Positions 26,943-36,920 are shown, counted from the first letter of the stretch. The stretch is 64,000 bases of DNA from Adhaeribacter arboris (GCF_003023845.1 NZ_PYFT01000001.1:434001-498000); one strand, 5' to 3'. Notes: generated by a model not told the origin, from the letters alone. Numbers and translations are program-made.

Positions 26943-29900
26943 TTAACTCCGGGTTCTTGGTTTTTTTATTTTAGAGGTTTTTGACTGGCTGGTAGCCAAT
27001 ACTTTATTCTTCGTTAAAGTTTTAGGAGTTGGTTTGATAATCGACTGGTAGACGACTTCCTGAATTTTACCCCTCACATTCATTTCTAATAATTTATTGT
27101 TGACCTTCGGATTAACCCGGTTAGAAAAAAATAGGAATAGCAGGTCATTGGTTGGGTCGGCCCAAACGCCAATACCGGTAAAGCCGGTATGGCCAAAAGT
27201 TGCCGGCGAAGCACTTAAAGCAGGGTAAGGATTTTTGCGGGTGGCATTGTCTTTTTCGGGTTTATCGAAGCCTAATCCCCGGCGGCTGATATCACTGTGG
27301 TAGCCGGTAAAATAATCAATGGTTTCTTTCTTGAATAAGCGAATTCCGTTTAGTTCGCCGCCGTTCAGCAATAATTGATACAACTTGGCTAAGTCGTAAA
27401 TATTGCTGAATAATCCGGCGTGGCCGGCAACTCCTCCCAATAAAGCCGCGCCCGGGTCGTGCACATCGCCCCGGACTAATTGGTTCCGGAAGAAAGGTTC
27501 CTGTTCGGTGGGCGCAATCAAATTTAACGGCAAGTGCTCTCGCGGTTTAAAAGTAGTGCTCCTCATACCTAAAGGCAGATAAAACGTTTTTCGCACGTAT
27601 TCATCTAAGGGCTGACCCGTTATTTGCGCCACCACTTTGCCCAGGTAAATAAAATCGTTATCGCTGTAAACGTAGGTATTGGCTGGCCCAAGCTTGCTCT
27701 GAATAATTCTTTTAGAAATAGTATCGGCCCAGTCGCGGCGTAAATACATATTTTCACCTACCCGTACCGGGTACATGGGGCTGGAGATGGTACTGTAAAT
27801 GCCGGGTTTAGGCTTACCGGTAGCCTCGTCCATGGTTTCTTTGTAAAAAGTAATAAAGGGAACCAGACCCGCCTGGTGCAGCAAAATATTTTTAATGGTA
27901 AGCGGCGCTTTATCGGTGTTGCGTACTTCCGGTAAATAATCGCCTAAAGTTTTTTGTAAATCTAAACGGCCTTCTTCAAATAACTTCATAACGGAGACGG
28001 TAGTCGCCGAAATTTTAGTTACCGAAGCCATGTCATAAACAGTTTCCAGGGTTACCGGTTCTTTACCATCGTATTCCAGGGTGCCATAAGCTTTCTGGAA
28101 AGCAATTTTTCCGTTTTTAGCTACTAATACCACGCAGCCCGGGGTTGCCCCTTGCGCAATTGCATCGGTAGCAATAGAATCTATTTGCTTTAATTTAACA
28201 CTATCTAAACCCACCAACGCAGGCGCTACAACTGGCAGCGCGTAATTTTTATTAATGCCGCTGCCATAAACCAATTCAGGAGTTATCGTTACCGGTAGTT
28301 TCCCCTGCGAGATGATGTTTCCATGCAAAACATTTACCGCTACTTCGTGCATAATGCTGTCATCTTCGTAGGCGGCTATTAGGTTGCGGGCTTCCGTAAA
28401 GTTTTTAAGAGCGTACGGATTACCAAAAGCCAAGCTAATGGTATTGGGTTTTTGCTGAATTTGCTGCAGCAGGCTGAAGGCAGCCGGACTAATACCGAAA
28501 TTTTTAGCGGGGTATCTTTGATATTGATGTAAACCCAGAATAACAACATCGTATTTTTCGGCCTGCAAGGTATTTAATATTGTTTTAGCCTGCGTGGTAT
28601 CCGCCTTATAACCAAAGTAATAGCACGCGGCGCCGTACGACTCTTGCAATTGTTCGGCAAACCGGTTCGGCCTGGTAATGCCAATCCCCACGTAAGCAAC
28701 TTTTTTACCTTTAGCTATGGGCAATACCGTTGAATCAATTTGCCGGACCAAAGTAATGGCTTGCTGGTAGATTTCTTTTTTTAAGGGGTTAACCTTGGCG
28801 TTCAAATCGGCAACTAGGCGGGTAGTGTCGATAGATGGCTTTTGGCTTAAACCCAGGTTGTATTTCACCAGCAATACTTTTTTAACCTTTTCATCTATTT
28901 CGCTCCAGGTAAGTTTATGTTCGCGCCGGGCGTGACGAATGGCTTTAATACTGTTCTCCACATCACCGGGTAAGCAGAGCATGTCGTTGCCGGCAATAAT
29001 GGATTGTACCGCTGCTTCGCCCTGCGGATAAAATTTAGTTACTCCTTTCATTTCCAAAGCATCGGTAAAAGTAAGGCCGTTAAAGCCGAGTTGGCCCCGT
29101 AGCAAGCCATTTACATTTTTGCGGGAAAGAGAAGTAGCCTGGTTGCGGATGGTATCAATAGCCGGAATATACAAGTGCGCCACCATTACACTGCCTACGC
29201 CTTCCTTAATTAACTGCCGGAAAGGATATAATTCCAGGTCTTCCAGTTGCGGCAAAGTTTTATTAATTACCGGCAGGTCCAGGTGCGAATCTACGGCCAC
29301 ATCGCCGTGCCCGGGAAAATGTTTGGCGGTGGCCATCACTCCTTTATCCTGCATGCCTTTCATGATTTGAGTAGCCAATAAACTTACCTTGTATTTATCT
29401 TCGCCCAAAGACCGGAAATTTATTACCGGATTATTTGGATTATTATTAATGTCTACCACCGGCGCATAATCTACCTGAATACCCATTCGCCGGCATTGTT
29501 CCCCGATGGCATTGCCTAACTGGTAAGCAACAGCGGCATCGGGGATAGCGCCTAAAGTTAATTGGTAAGGAAATGGTTTTACATCGGAGAAACGCATACC
29601 CAAGCCGGTTTCGCCGTCTATGGTTACTAAAATTGGGGTTCTTGCCTTTGCCTGCAGGTTATTTAAAATAGCGGCGTGCTGGGTAGCTTTCCCCTGGAAA
29701 AGACACACCGACCCGATGTTATATTTCTGAACAAATTTGCTGACTTCTTTATCGTAAAATACGGCTTCGTTGCCTTTTCTTTCGGAAAGGCGGATTACCA
29801 TTAACTGCGCAATTTTTTCGTTTTTAGATAATTTACGAAAGGTACTATCTACCCACCGCTGCGCTGCCGGCGAGGTTTGTAAAAATTGCTGACCAGAAGC

Positions 29901-29945
29901 CAGGATGGAATACAGCAAAAAAACAGCGGTAAGAAGATGCTTCAT
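26943..29945 (-). CDS. GH3 beta-N-acetylglucosaminidase-like / beta-lactamase-like fusion
   Basis: 1000 residues. A signal peptide (~1-18) is followed by a GH3 N-terminal domain (~25-370) with the NagZ-type motif KHFPGHGDVAVDSHLDLP (His/Asp pair) and FTDALEMKG, and a GH3 C-terminal-like domain (~390-560). A serine beta-lactamase/esterase domain (~585-960) has SVTK (SxxK nucleophile), YSDND (Tyr motif) and HTGFTG. The fusion is known in Bacteroidota and implies linked peptidoglycan-fragment cleavage and peptide or ester hydrolysis in the periplasm. The C-terminus ends in a basic Ser/Lys tail. Confidence 0.88.
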   Translation of the reverse strand: MKHLLTAVFLLYSILASGQQFLQTSPAAQRWVDSTFRKLSKNEKIAQLMVIRLSERKGNEAVFYDKEVSKFVQKYNIGSVCLFQGKATQHAAILNNLQAKARTPILVTIDGETGLGMRFSDVKPFPYQLTLGAIPDAAVAYQLGNAIGEQCRRMGIQVDYAPVVDINNNPNNPVINFRSLGEDKYKVSLLATQIMKGMQDKGVMATAKHFPGHGDVAVDSHLDLPVINKTLPQLEDLELYPFRQLIKEGVGSVMVAHLYIPAIDTIRNQATSLSRKNVNGLLRGQLGFNGLTFTDALEMKGVTKFYPQGEAAVQSIIAGNDMLCLPGDVENSIKAIRHARREHKLTWSEIDEKVKKVLLVKYNLGLSQKPSIDTTRLVADLNAKVNPLKKEIYQQAITLVRQIDSTVLPIAKGKKVAYVGIGITRPNRFAEQLQESYGAACYYFGYKADTTQAKTILNTLQAEKYDVVILGLHQYQRYPAKNFGISPAAFSLLQQIQQKPNTISLAFGNPYALKNFTEARNLIAAYEDDSIMHEVAVNVLHGNIISQGKLPVTITPELVYGSGINKNYALPVVAPALVGLDSVKLKQIDSIATDAIAQGATPGCVVLVAKNGKIAFQKAYGTLEYDGKEPVTLETVYDMASVTKISATTVSVMKLFEEGRLDLQKTLGDYLPEVRNTDKAPLTIKNILLHQAGLVPFITFYKETMDEATGKPKPGIYSTISSPMYPVRVGENMYLRRDWADTISKRIIQSKLGPANTYVYSDNDFIYLGKVVAQITGQPLDEYVRKTFYLPLGMRSTTFKPREHLPLNLIAPTEQEPFFRNQLVRGDVHDPGAALLGGVAGHAGLFSNIYDLAKLYQLLLNGGELNGIRLFKKETIDYFTGYHSDISRRGLGFDKPEKDNATRKNPYPALSASPATFGHTGFTGIGVWADPTNDLLFLFFSNRVNPKVNNKLLEMNVRGKIQEVVYQSIIKPTPKTLTKNKVLATSQSKTSKIKKPRTRS

Positions 29946-30147
29946 AAAATAACCGGCAATGTAAATGAGTAGGGCAAATATGGGATTAGTTTACTTAAAT
30001 TTTAAGAAATATCCCGGTAAAAAATAAAGGCCGCTTGCTTTAATTTTTCAGTATCTGTTCGCAGTTACCAACTAACTAAGGATCATTTACAAAATGGTAA
30101 AATTTTGTATTTACATTTTAAACCCGCATGTAGCTTATTCATAACCG

Positions 30148-30360
30148 TTAATAGCCTCGTTTAGCCTGCGACTTTAAAGCACTTAATTCATGTTTAGCGG
30201 CTTTTAATCGTTGTTTGGCCGCTTTTTCTCTTTGTTTCGCTTCTTTTAGCTCTACTTCCCGTAAATCAACTATTTCGGCCTGAGCCGATACCCGAGGGTC
30301 ATTATATACCCCGCCGCCAAAAATGGAACAACTAACCATAACCGGCAGAAAAAAAAGCAA
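30148..30360 (-). CDS. Small lipoprotein, start region damaged
   Basis: The open frame from TTG 30360 gives 70 residues: hydrophobic stretch LFFLPVMVSC (lipobox), then a Lys/Glu/Ala-rich helix (KEAKQREKAAKQRLKAAKHE). Thirteen codons upstream, ATG at 30397-30399 is in the same frame and would begin a normal signal peptide (MKNLHFI), but codon 8 is TAA. So either the gene is broken by one nonsense change, or it uses the TTG. Function unknown; the helix suggests an envelope-associated coiled coil. Confidence 0.45.
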   Translation of the reverse strand: MLFFLPVMVSCSIFGGGVYNDPRVSAQAEIVDLREVELKEAKQREKAAKQRLKAAKHELSALKSQAKRGY

Positions 30361-30491
30361 AATACTGCTATTGAATTAGATAAAATGTAAATTTTTCATA
30401 AGTAAATGCATAAATAAGGAAGTAGTCTCACCTTTAAGTACTAGATTAAATGTATTTCCCGGCGAAAAATAAAGGTAAGGGAATCTTCCAG

Positions 30492-30554
30492 GTACATTTT
30501 ACTAATTGTACCCCAATTCCGTTTCGCAATTGGGGTACAATTAGTAAAATGTAC
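30492..30554. repeat. Perfect 27-bp inverted repeat
   Basis: Arms 30492-30518 and 30528-30554 are exactly complementary over 27 bases, around a nine-base loop CCGTTTCGC. There is no T run, so it is not a usual terminator. No gene lies within 30400-31049. Confidence 0.85.
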
Positions 30555-31049
30555 GCGTAACTCTATTTATTATTCCATTTCTATTAGCCTGAGAAATGGA
30601 TAAGTTGGATAGGGAAATATAAAATAATTTTAACCTACTTGCCCCAATCATCGTAGATGGGTCATTATGAAACTTTTGAGCATTTTCTATATTCTTTTCA
30701 AAGAAAAATAATCCTAATCCTTACCAAAAGAAGATAAGGGTATTTGCACCTTTCTATTTTTTAATTTTTTCTTAATTCTTCTACCCCTTTTAAAGGTGGC
30801 GGTTAGCTGCTGTTTTACTATTGGGAGGGTATTTGTCTGGCTACATAAGCTAAGTTTCGGCTAGGTTTATAGGGCGCATTTACTCAAGTTCCCAAGAGGA
30901 AAAACTACTGATCCTGCAATTTTTTGGTACAGAGCGCTTAACCTTGCTTGCTCAAAAGGGACTTTTCTTTGATTTTTAGTTATTCATACTGTATCACACA
31001 TCAATAACTCTAGCTAATTAGCATAGAGTTATTCTGGATTTTTAATAAA

Positions 31050-31637
31050 ATGAAAAAACAATATTTTGCTACTTGGTTTCGACTCCATCAAGTAGATAGG
31101 TACCTGATTTGGATTTATAAATTGGATTACATCGAGGATGAACCCGAGGAGATAGTATTAAATGAACGGGGCCGCATTCCTATTTTTAGAAGTGAATCGG
31201 ACTTAGCGAAATACGCTACAGCTAAAAATTTAAGGATAGAAAATGAAGAGCCTATTTTGCACAACTTAGATGCCGTAGAAGCATGGCTGCAAGAACCGGA
31301 TGATCAACCTGATTGTGAGGATTGTTTGACGGCCTGGAATTTATTTACCGATGTAGCGTATTCTTTAAAGTTAACTTTTAACGGGGACAAACTTAGCCGG
31401 CTCCGGAACCGGATTTATGACAAACTTTATTGGGGTAATAATATTTTTGTTGGCGACCCTATTCTAGGACACCCGAGTGGCGAGTTTTATTTCCCGGAAT
31501 GGACTCCGGCGGAAATAAGTAAACTAACAAAAATTTTAAGGCAGGGATTTAAGTTGTTTAAAAGGTATATAGTGGAGGCAAAAATAATTCAAGCTTCCAT
31601 TTTACAAGACTTAATATCCAACATCAATCAAAATTAA
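31050..31637 (+). CDS. Hypothetical protein
   Basis: 195 residues, acidic, no signal peptide or membrane helix. The N-terminal ~90 residues contain strand-rich YLIWIYKLDYI, and the middle has QPDCEDCLTAWNLF with a CxxC pair. Family not recognised; similar soluble proteins appear as single genes in Bacteroidota. A terminator follows at 31764. ATG 31050 is the only good start. Confidence 0.6.
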   Translation: MKKQYFATWFRLHQVDRYLIWIYKLDYIEDEPEEIVLNERGRIPIFRSESDLAKYATAKNLRIENEEPILHNLDAVEAWLQEPDDQPDCEDCLTAWNLFTDVAYSLKLTFNGDKLSRLRNRIYDKLYWGNNIFVGDPILGHPSGEFYFPEWTPAEISKLTKILRQGFKLFKRYIVEAKIIQASILQDLISNINQN

Positions 31638-31763
31638 CGATCTAAAACGTGAGTAAGTTACCTTATGTAACAAATCTTATTTAGGAGAACTTATACATTC
31701 TGGTTCTATTTAGTTAATTAAAGAATAAGTTTAAAGCGCAACTATTCTAAATAAAAACGGTAC

Positions 31764-31794
31764 AAAAAAGCCTGGTATCAAACCAGGCTTTTTT
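31764..31794 (+). terminator. Bidirectional terminator
   Basis: AAAAAAGCCTGGT / ACCAGGCTTTTTT perfect stem with a small loop; it can serve both the plus-strand gene at 31050 and the minus-strand gene at 31877. Confidence 0.85.
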
Positions 31795-31876
31795 ATTGGC
31801 CCACTTATCTTTACAATCCAACTACTTTCAATTTTAGGAAGCCCATGAATTTACGAAGGATAAATTTCCGAATGCA

Positions 31877-32287
31877 TTAACTTTTCTCCATTAGCCACTC
31901 CATGGCTTCGTAATGATGCCCAAAGTTGGCAAATGCCGACATGGAATCGTTTTGTTGTAATACTCTTTGGTACAAATTTGCCATTCTTTCATCGTAACCG
32001 TTAGACCCGGCGCAAACACGGGCTACTTTTTTAACCGCCGGTATAGGAAAGTTCTCCGAAAAGAATTGTTGTACCTGATCTTCATCTACTGTAAATTCCG
32101 GTCTTACCGCAACATGAGTAGCATCTAATAAAACGCATTCTATTTCGTATTTATTAATAACTTCTACCGCCTTCAACCACAATAAAGCTAAATCTTCTAC
32201 CGAAAAGTCACCAATACACCTTACTTCTACCATCTTTATCTCCGGATGGTATTCCAGTTCCATGTTATTTATAGCAAATACGATCAT
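31877..32287 (-). CDS. STAS/SpoIIAA-like small protein
   Basis: 136 residues. The alpha/beta pattern has an initial strand pair, then IECVLLDATHVAVRP (strand-helix), and a C-terminal helix HYEAMEWLMEK, as in SpoIIAA-like proteins of Bacteroidota. It shares its architecture with the protein at 32715. Function unknown. Confidence 0.5.
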   Translation of the reverse strand: MIVFAINNMELEYHPEIKMVEVRCIGDFSVEDLALLWLKAVEVINKYEIECVLLDATHVAVRPEFTVDEDQVQQFFSENFPIPAVKKVARVCAGSNGYDERMANLYQRVLQQNDSMSAFANFGHHYEAMEWLMEKS

Positions 32288-32714
32288 AATCTTACGGTGT
32301 TAGTTGTTCCTTCCAATCCGGGAAGTATATGGCTAATTTAATATTATTTCATTATACCCCTCACTAGCCTGATCTTACGCGCACTTATAAGCGAGATTCT
32401 GAACAACCAAGAGCGACTGTCGTGCCAACCGGAACTCAGTTTAAAATGAATATACGCGATTGAGCGACTATCGAATAATCCTTTAGCCGGAAAATTACTA
32501 TTTGCCTTTGTTTATACTCCCTGAATCAGCAAATCCGTGTTTTAACGGGTATTAGATTACTTTTAATAGAAGAAAATTGAAATTATCGCCTACCTTAGTT
32601 TTTAAATTTATTTTCGTAGGACCGCCACAGTTGAATTAGGGAAAATAGATACGGATATTTACCAATATGCCTGCGAACAGCAAAAAGGGTATACTAAAAT
32701 AAAGGAGTATATAA
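32288..32714. other. Divergent intergenic region
   Basis: Contains the promoters of two divergent STAS-like genes. No other feature was recognised except AAAGGAG at 32701-32706, a Shine-Dalgarno-like site before TTG 32715. Confidence 0.4.
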
Positions 32715-33137
32715 TTGAAATTCCAGCTAAATTTAACCTTGGTCTACGCGAGTGATTTTATTAAAATAGAAGCGGACCAAGAACAAGGATATTTACAAAC
32801 TACCTGGTTGCAACAACCTACGAGCGCTAGTTTTCGGGAGCAGCTTCGGCGGGTAGTGGATTATGCGTTGGCTAATCACATAGATAAAGCATTATTTGAT
32901 ATCCGGGAGCGAGCTTATTTGGAAGTAGGGGACCAAAATTGGCTGATGCGGGAAATAGTACCCTTGTTTAAAGAAAATAATTTACGGTTTGCTTATTTAA
33001 TCAGCCAGACGACTTTAGCCGCCATGGATGTTTTCCGGATTCAATCGGCCGTAGAAACGAATGAGGCGGGTAAAAAGCAAATGGAAATGAAAACCTTTTT
33101 AGATAAAGAAGAAGCCCTAAACTGGTTAATGAATTAA
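32715..33137 (+). CDS. STAS/SpoIIAA-like small protein
   Basis: 140 residues from TTG 32715, which directly follows an in-frame TAA and has an AAGGAG eight bases upstream. Layout resembles the protein at 31877: IDKALFDIRERAYLEV in the middle and DKEEALNWLMN at the end. Possibly a paralogue transcribed divergently. Function unknown. Confidence 0.55.
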   Translation: MKFQLNLTLVYASDFIKIEADQEQGYLQTTWLQQPTSASFREQLRRVVDYALANHIDKALFDIRERAYLEVGDQNWLMREIVPLFKENNLRFAYLISQTTLAAMDVFRIQSAVETNEAGKKQMEMKTFLDKEEALNWLMN

Positions 33138-33237
33138 AGTTCTGGAGAGCCACTCTAATACATGAAATTACCAGTAAACCAGGTTTCCAATCTGAATTAT
33201 TTAATCAAATGCAAGAATTCAGCCGGTACTTTCAAAT

Positions 33238-33264
33238 AAAAGGCCTGGTTTTATCCCAAGCCTT
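33238..33264 (+). terminator. Weak hairpin terminator
   Basis: AAAGGCCTGG / CCAAGCCTTT stem with one mismatch, followed by CTTT. The rest of 33138-33610 shows no feature. Confidence 0.45.
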
Positions 33265-33610
33265 TCTTTGGATGATTCATTTAAATTTTTGATTTGCTTT
33301 ACTGTTCTTACTCAGGCGGGAGTTAATTAACTGCTGAAGAAATTTTCAATTTTACCTACTTTCATCTCCATGGGAGTAAGGAAGCTAGATGGCCGGACGG
33401 TTCCGGCTTAGCAAAGTTGTGTTAAGTTAGCGATAGCTCCGCCATACTAGCCAAGAGGGTCGGCGCTCCTGACTGTAATCTCCTGTGGATAATAAAACGG
33501 GCAAGAAATATCCTATGGTAAAGGAACCAGGGAATAATCCGGATTAAAAGAATTAAAATAGGGGCAGATTCTATTATAAGAACCTTACAAATTTAACAAA
33601 AGCGTACTAT

Positions 33611-34048
33611 CTAATGGCTCAACTGCCTTACAAAATCTTCGTGATTCCATTGTATTTCAATGTTATCTATTTTATTATTTTCATTCAGATGAAAAATAAA
33701 AATATGATCACTGTTAAATTTTTTGCCTTTATTGGGAATACCGGCAAAATCCTGGGCCTGCGTACCGGTAATGAGGACCTGGCACCGGATGTATTCGCCT
33801 TCGGAGACAATGGCATCGATCGTGTTGTTAATATCCGGAAAGCATTCAATTAAGAGGCTCCAAAGATTTTGGCCTAATTCGCCAATTTTACCGCGGCCGG
33901 CTTCTCCTAAGGGTACGAAATAAACTTCGCCGGCGGGGTCGCAGAAGCGCATCATGCGCGATACATCTTTATTTTGGTAAGAGAACATGAAATGAACGCA
34001 CGCATTTTTCATTTCAATTTTTCGGGTTTGTACTTGTAGCTGTTCCAT
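33611..34048 (-). CDS. SnoaL-like (NTF2-fold) protein
   Basis: 145 residues from the ATG at 34048, which aligns with the start of its decayed copy at 16648; ten more in-frame codons lie upstream. The NTF2-like cone fold is suggested by helix NACVHFMFSYQNKDVSRMM, then DPAGEVYFVPLG, and the C-terminal strand NKIDNIEIQWNHEDF. Such proteins are often isomerases, hydrolases or ligand binders of unknown substrate. An AraC regulator lies 89 bases upstream on the same strand and likely controls it. Confidence 0.7.
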   Translation of the reverse strand: MEQLQVQTRKIEMKNACVHFMFSYQNKDVSRMMRFCDPAGEVYFVPLGEAGRGKIGELGQNLWSLLIECFPDINNTIDAIVSEGEYIRCQVLITGTQAQDFAGIPNKGKKFNSDHIFIFHLNENNKIDNIEIQWNHEDFVRQLSH

Positions 34049-34137
34049 ATTTTTATTTTTTATAAGTTTATGAGGCAAAGCTACTTTCTCCGACCAGCCG
34101 GAATATTGTAAAAATGCGACAAGCCAAAAAAATATTA

Positions 34138-34950
34138 TTATTTTAAATAATGAATAAGTTCGGCGTTGTCATTTAAATACTCGGAGGGAGAACGGCCGGT
34201 AAACTCGGTAAAATCCTTGATAAAGTGAGATTGGTCGTAATAGTCTGAATCAAAATATAAATCTTGCCAGTTAACTTCTTTTTTCCCAGCTATCAAGGCG
34301 CAAATTCTGCCTAAACGTCTTAATCGGGCGTAATACTTGGGGCTTAAACCTACTTTCTGTAAAAATTTTCGTTCGAACTGGCGGCGGGAAATAGCGTACT
34401 CGCTGCACAGGTCGTTAATATTTACCTGACCATATTTTTCCACAATTTGGTTCGCGGCCAAATCTATTATATCGGGTTCCGGGCAATTTAATTCATAAAA
34501 ATGTAAAACAAATTGCTCCAGGTATTTTGCTTTAACACAAGCATCGGCTACTCTCTGTATTGCCCGGAAAGTACTTTCTATTACCGAGGATAGTAGCAGC
34601 GCCTTTAAATCCGTTCTCTCTTCGGTAAGCGTATGCATGGAAATGCCGAATATAGAAGCAATGCCGGTGGGCTTAAAAACAATAACGGCCATGCCAATTT
34701 TGCCGGGTAAATGTAAAGTATAACTCCGGGTGAGCTGACCTACCATAAATTGGCGAGGCATTAATTGGAGGGGATTCTGCTTATAGGCCACAAAATAATC
34801 GTCGGCATAGTTAAATACCATCGCGGTAAAAGCGCTGGGAGGCGACTCTACCTGAAAGTTTTCGTTCTCCGCCTCGTAGTTCTCCCATACATAATAACAC
34901 TCCACGTAAGGAAAAAGCGCCGGACAGGGGGAAAACTTCTGATAGAGCAT
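34138..34950 (-). CDS. AraC-family regulator
   Basis: 270 residues. The N-terminal ligand part (~1-150) resembles DUF6597-type sensor regions. The C-terminal AraC double helix-turn-helix (~165-265) has INDLCSEYAISRRQFERKF and YDQSHFIKDFTEFTGRSPSEYL. It is paired with the SnoaL-like gene; the same pair existed in decayed form at 16225-16820. It probably activates the SnoaL gene. Confidence 0.85.
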   Translation of the reverse strand: MLYQKFSPCPALFPYVECYYVWENYEAENENFQVESPPSAFTAMVFNYADDYFVAYKQNPLQLMPRQFMVGQLTRSYTLHLPGKIGMAVIVFKPTGIASIFGISMHTLTEERTDLKALLLSSVIESTFRAIQRVADACVKAKYLEQFVLHFYELNCPEPDIIDLAANQIVEKYGQVNINDLCSEYAISRRQFERKFLQKVGLSPKYYARLRRLGRICALIAGKKEVNWQDLYFDSDYYDQSHFIKDFTEFTGRSPSEYLNDNAELIHYLK

Positions 34951-35260
34951 AAAAAATAGCTAATGGCTTCTAAAATAGCAGCTTAATAGTAAAGAAATCA
35001 AGCAAGTTGTCGCTTTTTTACAATAATAAGCTAGCAAGGCCAAATACCTTTGAGTAAAAATTAGCCGGCCGGGGCAGTTGCTATTCTATGATCAGCTTCA
35101 ATTAAACCAGATTAATCCATACTTACTTCAACAAGACTTTCGCAAAAATATCAAAATGTTCCCCTTCAAAGGGAGTAGGGGGATGATGAGTAGTAAAGGC
35201 ATTCATTTGGCGAAAGGCTGGTTGAAGCTTAAAAAGGTACTTAAATTAATCCTTACATCC

Positions 35261-35902
35261 ATGAAAACCATTCTGAAAATTTTTCTTTCGGTCCTCGCAT
35301 TTAATCTGCTTACTTTCTCCGCCTCGGCGCAGCAAATTGCGCCTTGGTCCGAAGCGGACCGTAAGTATTTGCTGGATAACCTGGCGCGCAGCCGGGACTT
35401 GCTCGTTAAGGAAACTACTAACCTAACACCCGAACAATGGAAGTTTAAAGAATCGCCGGACCGGTGGTCGATTAACGAAGTAGTGGAGCATATTGCCTTA
35501 TGGGAATTACTTTTCGACCGGGAAGTTAGCCAGGCCTTGGCCGCGGGTCCGCAACCGGAACTGGCAAAAGCCGCCAAACCCGATAGTGTTATTTTAAGCT
35601 TTATTAGGGAAGAAAAACCGCACGTTACTACCGAATACACCAAACCTTTCACTTTTTCGGTTCCCACCGGACTGTACGAAGGAAAAGATAACGTAGCCGC
35701 TTTTTTGAAGAGAAGAAACGAATCGATGGCTTATTTAAAAACGGCCCTTGAAGATTTGCGCCAGTATTTTCTGAAACCCGGCCGGCCCAATATTCACCAG
35801 GTATATATCAACGTATTCGGCCACACCGACCGGCATTTACGCCAAATCCGGAAAATTAAACAGCACCTGAATTACCCAAAAAGTAAATTAGTGCGGCGCT
35901 AA
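35261..35902 (+). CDS. Secreted DinB-family protein
   Basis: 213 residues from ATG 35261, chosen because it begins a clear signal peptide (MKTILKIFLSVLAFNLLTFS...AQQ); in-frame codons from 35078 lack codon support. DinB fold: WSINEVVEHIALWE (first metal His) and GHTDRHLRQIRKI (second and third His). A periplasmic DinB protein is less common than the cytoplasmic form at 8276. Single-gene unit. Confidence 0.75.
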   Translation: MKTILKIFLSVLAFNLLTFSASAQQIAPWSEADRKYLLDNLARSRDLLVKETTNLTPEQWKFKESPDRWSINEVVEHIALWELLFDREVSQALAAGPQPELAKAAKPDSVILSFIREEKPHVTTEYTKPFTFSVPTGLYEGKDNVAAFLKRRNESMAYLKTALEDLRQYFLKPGRPNIHQVYINVFGHTDRHLRQIRKIKQHLNYPKSKLVRR

Positions 35903-36257
35903 AAAGCAGCCGGCCACTCTAAACCAAGCAAATTTTCCCTGGTTTAAAGTGGTCAGCTGAATGAAAGACAAATGAAATAAAAGAAGGGTACTATTTTCAG
36001 GTAAACGGAAATGGTGAAACCTGGCTACTGAAAAGTATTTGGTTAATAGCAGCTTAAAGTAAGAATTAGTCCTGCTGGAAGAAACTAACCAGTAGTTAGT
36101 AGCAGCTACTGCGTTAACAGGTAAGCCTTTAAACCTTAAATTTCTCGAAAGCTTTTGGTTACGTTAAATTTAAGGGCTATCGCTTCGTGCCAGTTAAATT
36201 CTTTTTTAAATGGCTCAAAACAGCGGTTGGGTATGGGATATTAATTGGTAATCTATT
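35903..36257. other. Convergent intergenic region
   Basis: No gene. CCACTCTAAACCA near 35912 can pair with TGGTTTAAAGTGG near 35940, a possible transcription end for the DinB gene. Confidence 0.4.
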
Positions 36258-36812
36258 TTATGCTTTTACGGGTTCGGGAGCGTCTGCAAAGTGCTGGTAT
36301 TTTCCTAGCATCCGTCCAACCATATAGGTCAGCGGCATTACGGTTTTCTTAACGAATTTTGGTATTCCATATATATCGTATTCCTGCCCGTAGCGGGTTA
36401 AAAGGTAAGCGCTGTCAAATTTTTCGGGTTCTGCTTTGCCGGATTTGTTTTGCGCCTCGTAAATGGCTGAAAGAAAAAAGACAATGGTATTTGCCGGTTT
36501 TATCCAGCCCTGGCAATTTAAAATATCTTGGCCGGCATTCCAGAAACGGTGCGGTACACCGCGTTTAAATAGTACGGTTTCGCCCTCGTGCGCGTATCGT
36601 TCCTCCTGACCCAAAACGAGATACCCCAGTTTCCCGGAAACTACGGTTAATGCTTCGTCTTGCAGAAAATGGGTATGCATGGCGGGACCGTGTCCGGGCG
36701 TCACAAAGTTTTCGACTAGAACTTTGTCTCCATCGGGATCTTTTTGTACGCCGTGAAAAATTATTTTTTCACCTTCGCTGTTGGTGATGGTGTGCGGATA
36801 AGAAATTTTCAT
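36258..36812 (-). CDS. Cupin-domain protein
   Basis: 184 residues, single cupin barrel (~25-115). The metal motif MHTHFLQDEALTVVSG carries two His and a Glu; VPHRFWN carries the later His. The C-terminal ~60 residues include a helix TYMVGRMLGKY. Role unknown. The next gene upstream on the same strand is a membrane protein, then an AraC regulator, which may control both. Confidence 0.75.
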   Translation of the reverse strand: MKISYPHTITNSEGEKIIFHGVQKDPDGDKVLVENFVTPGHGPAMHTHFLQDEALTVVSGKLGYLVLGQEERYAHEGETVLFKRGVPHRFWNAGQDILNCQGWIKPANTIVFFLSAIYEAQNKSGKAEPEKFDSAYLLTRYGQEYDIYGIPKFVKKTVMPLTYMVGRMLGKYQHFADAPEPVKA

Positions 36813-36920
36813 AGGTTACGTTTTTATAGGATTGGTTTTTTGTTTTTTATCTTTTTAAAAAATTGCTGGTGTATTAAGTAGGCTTAGCTGATTATTCTCA
36901 TTTTGATTAAATGCCGGTGC

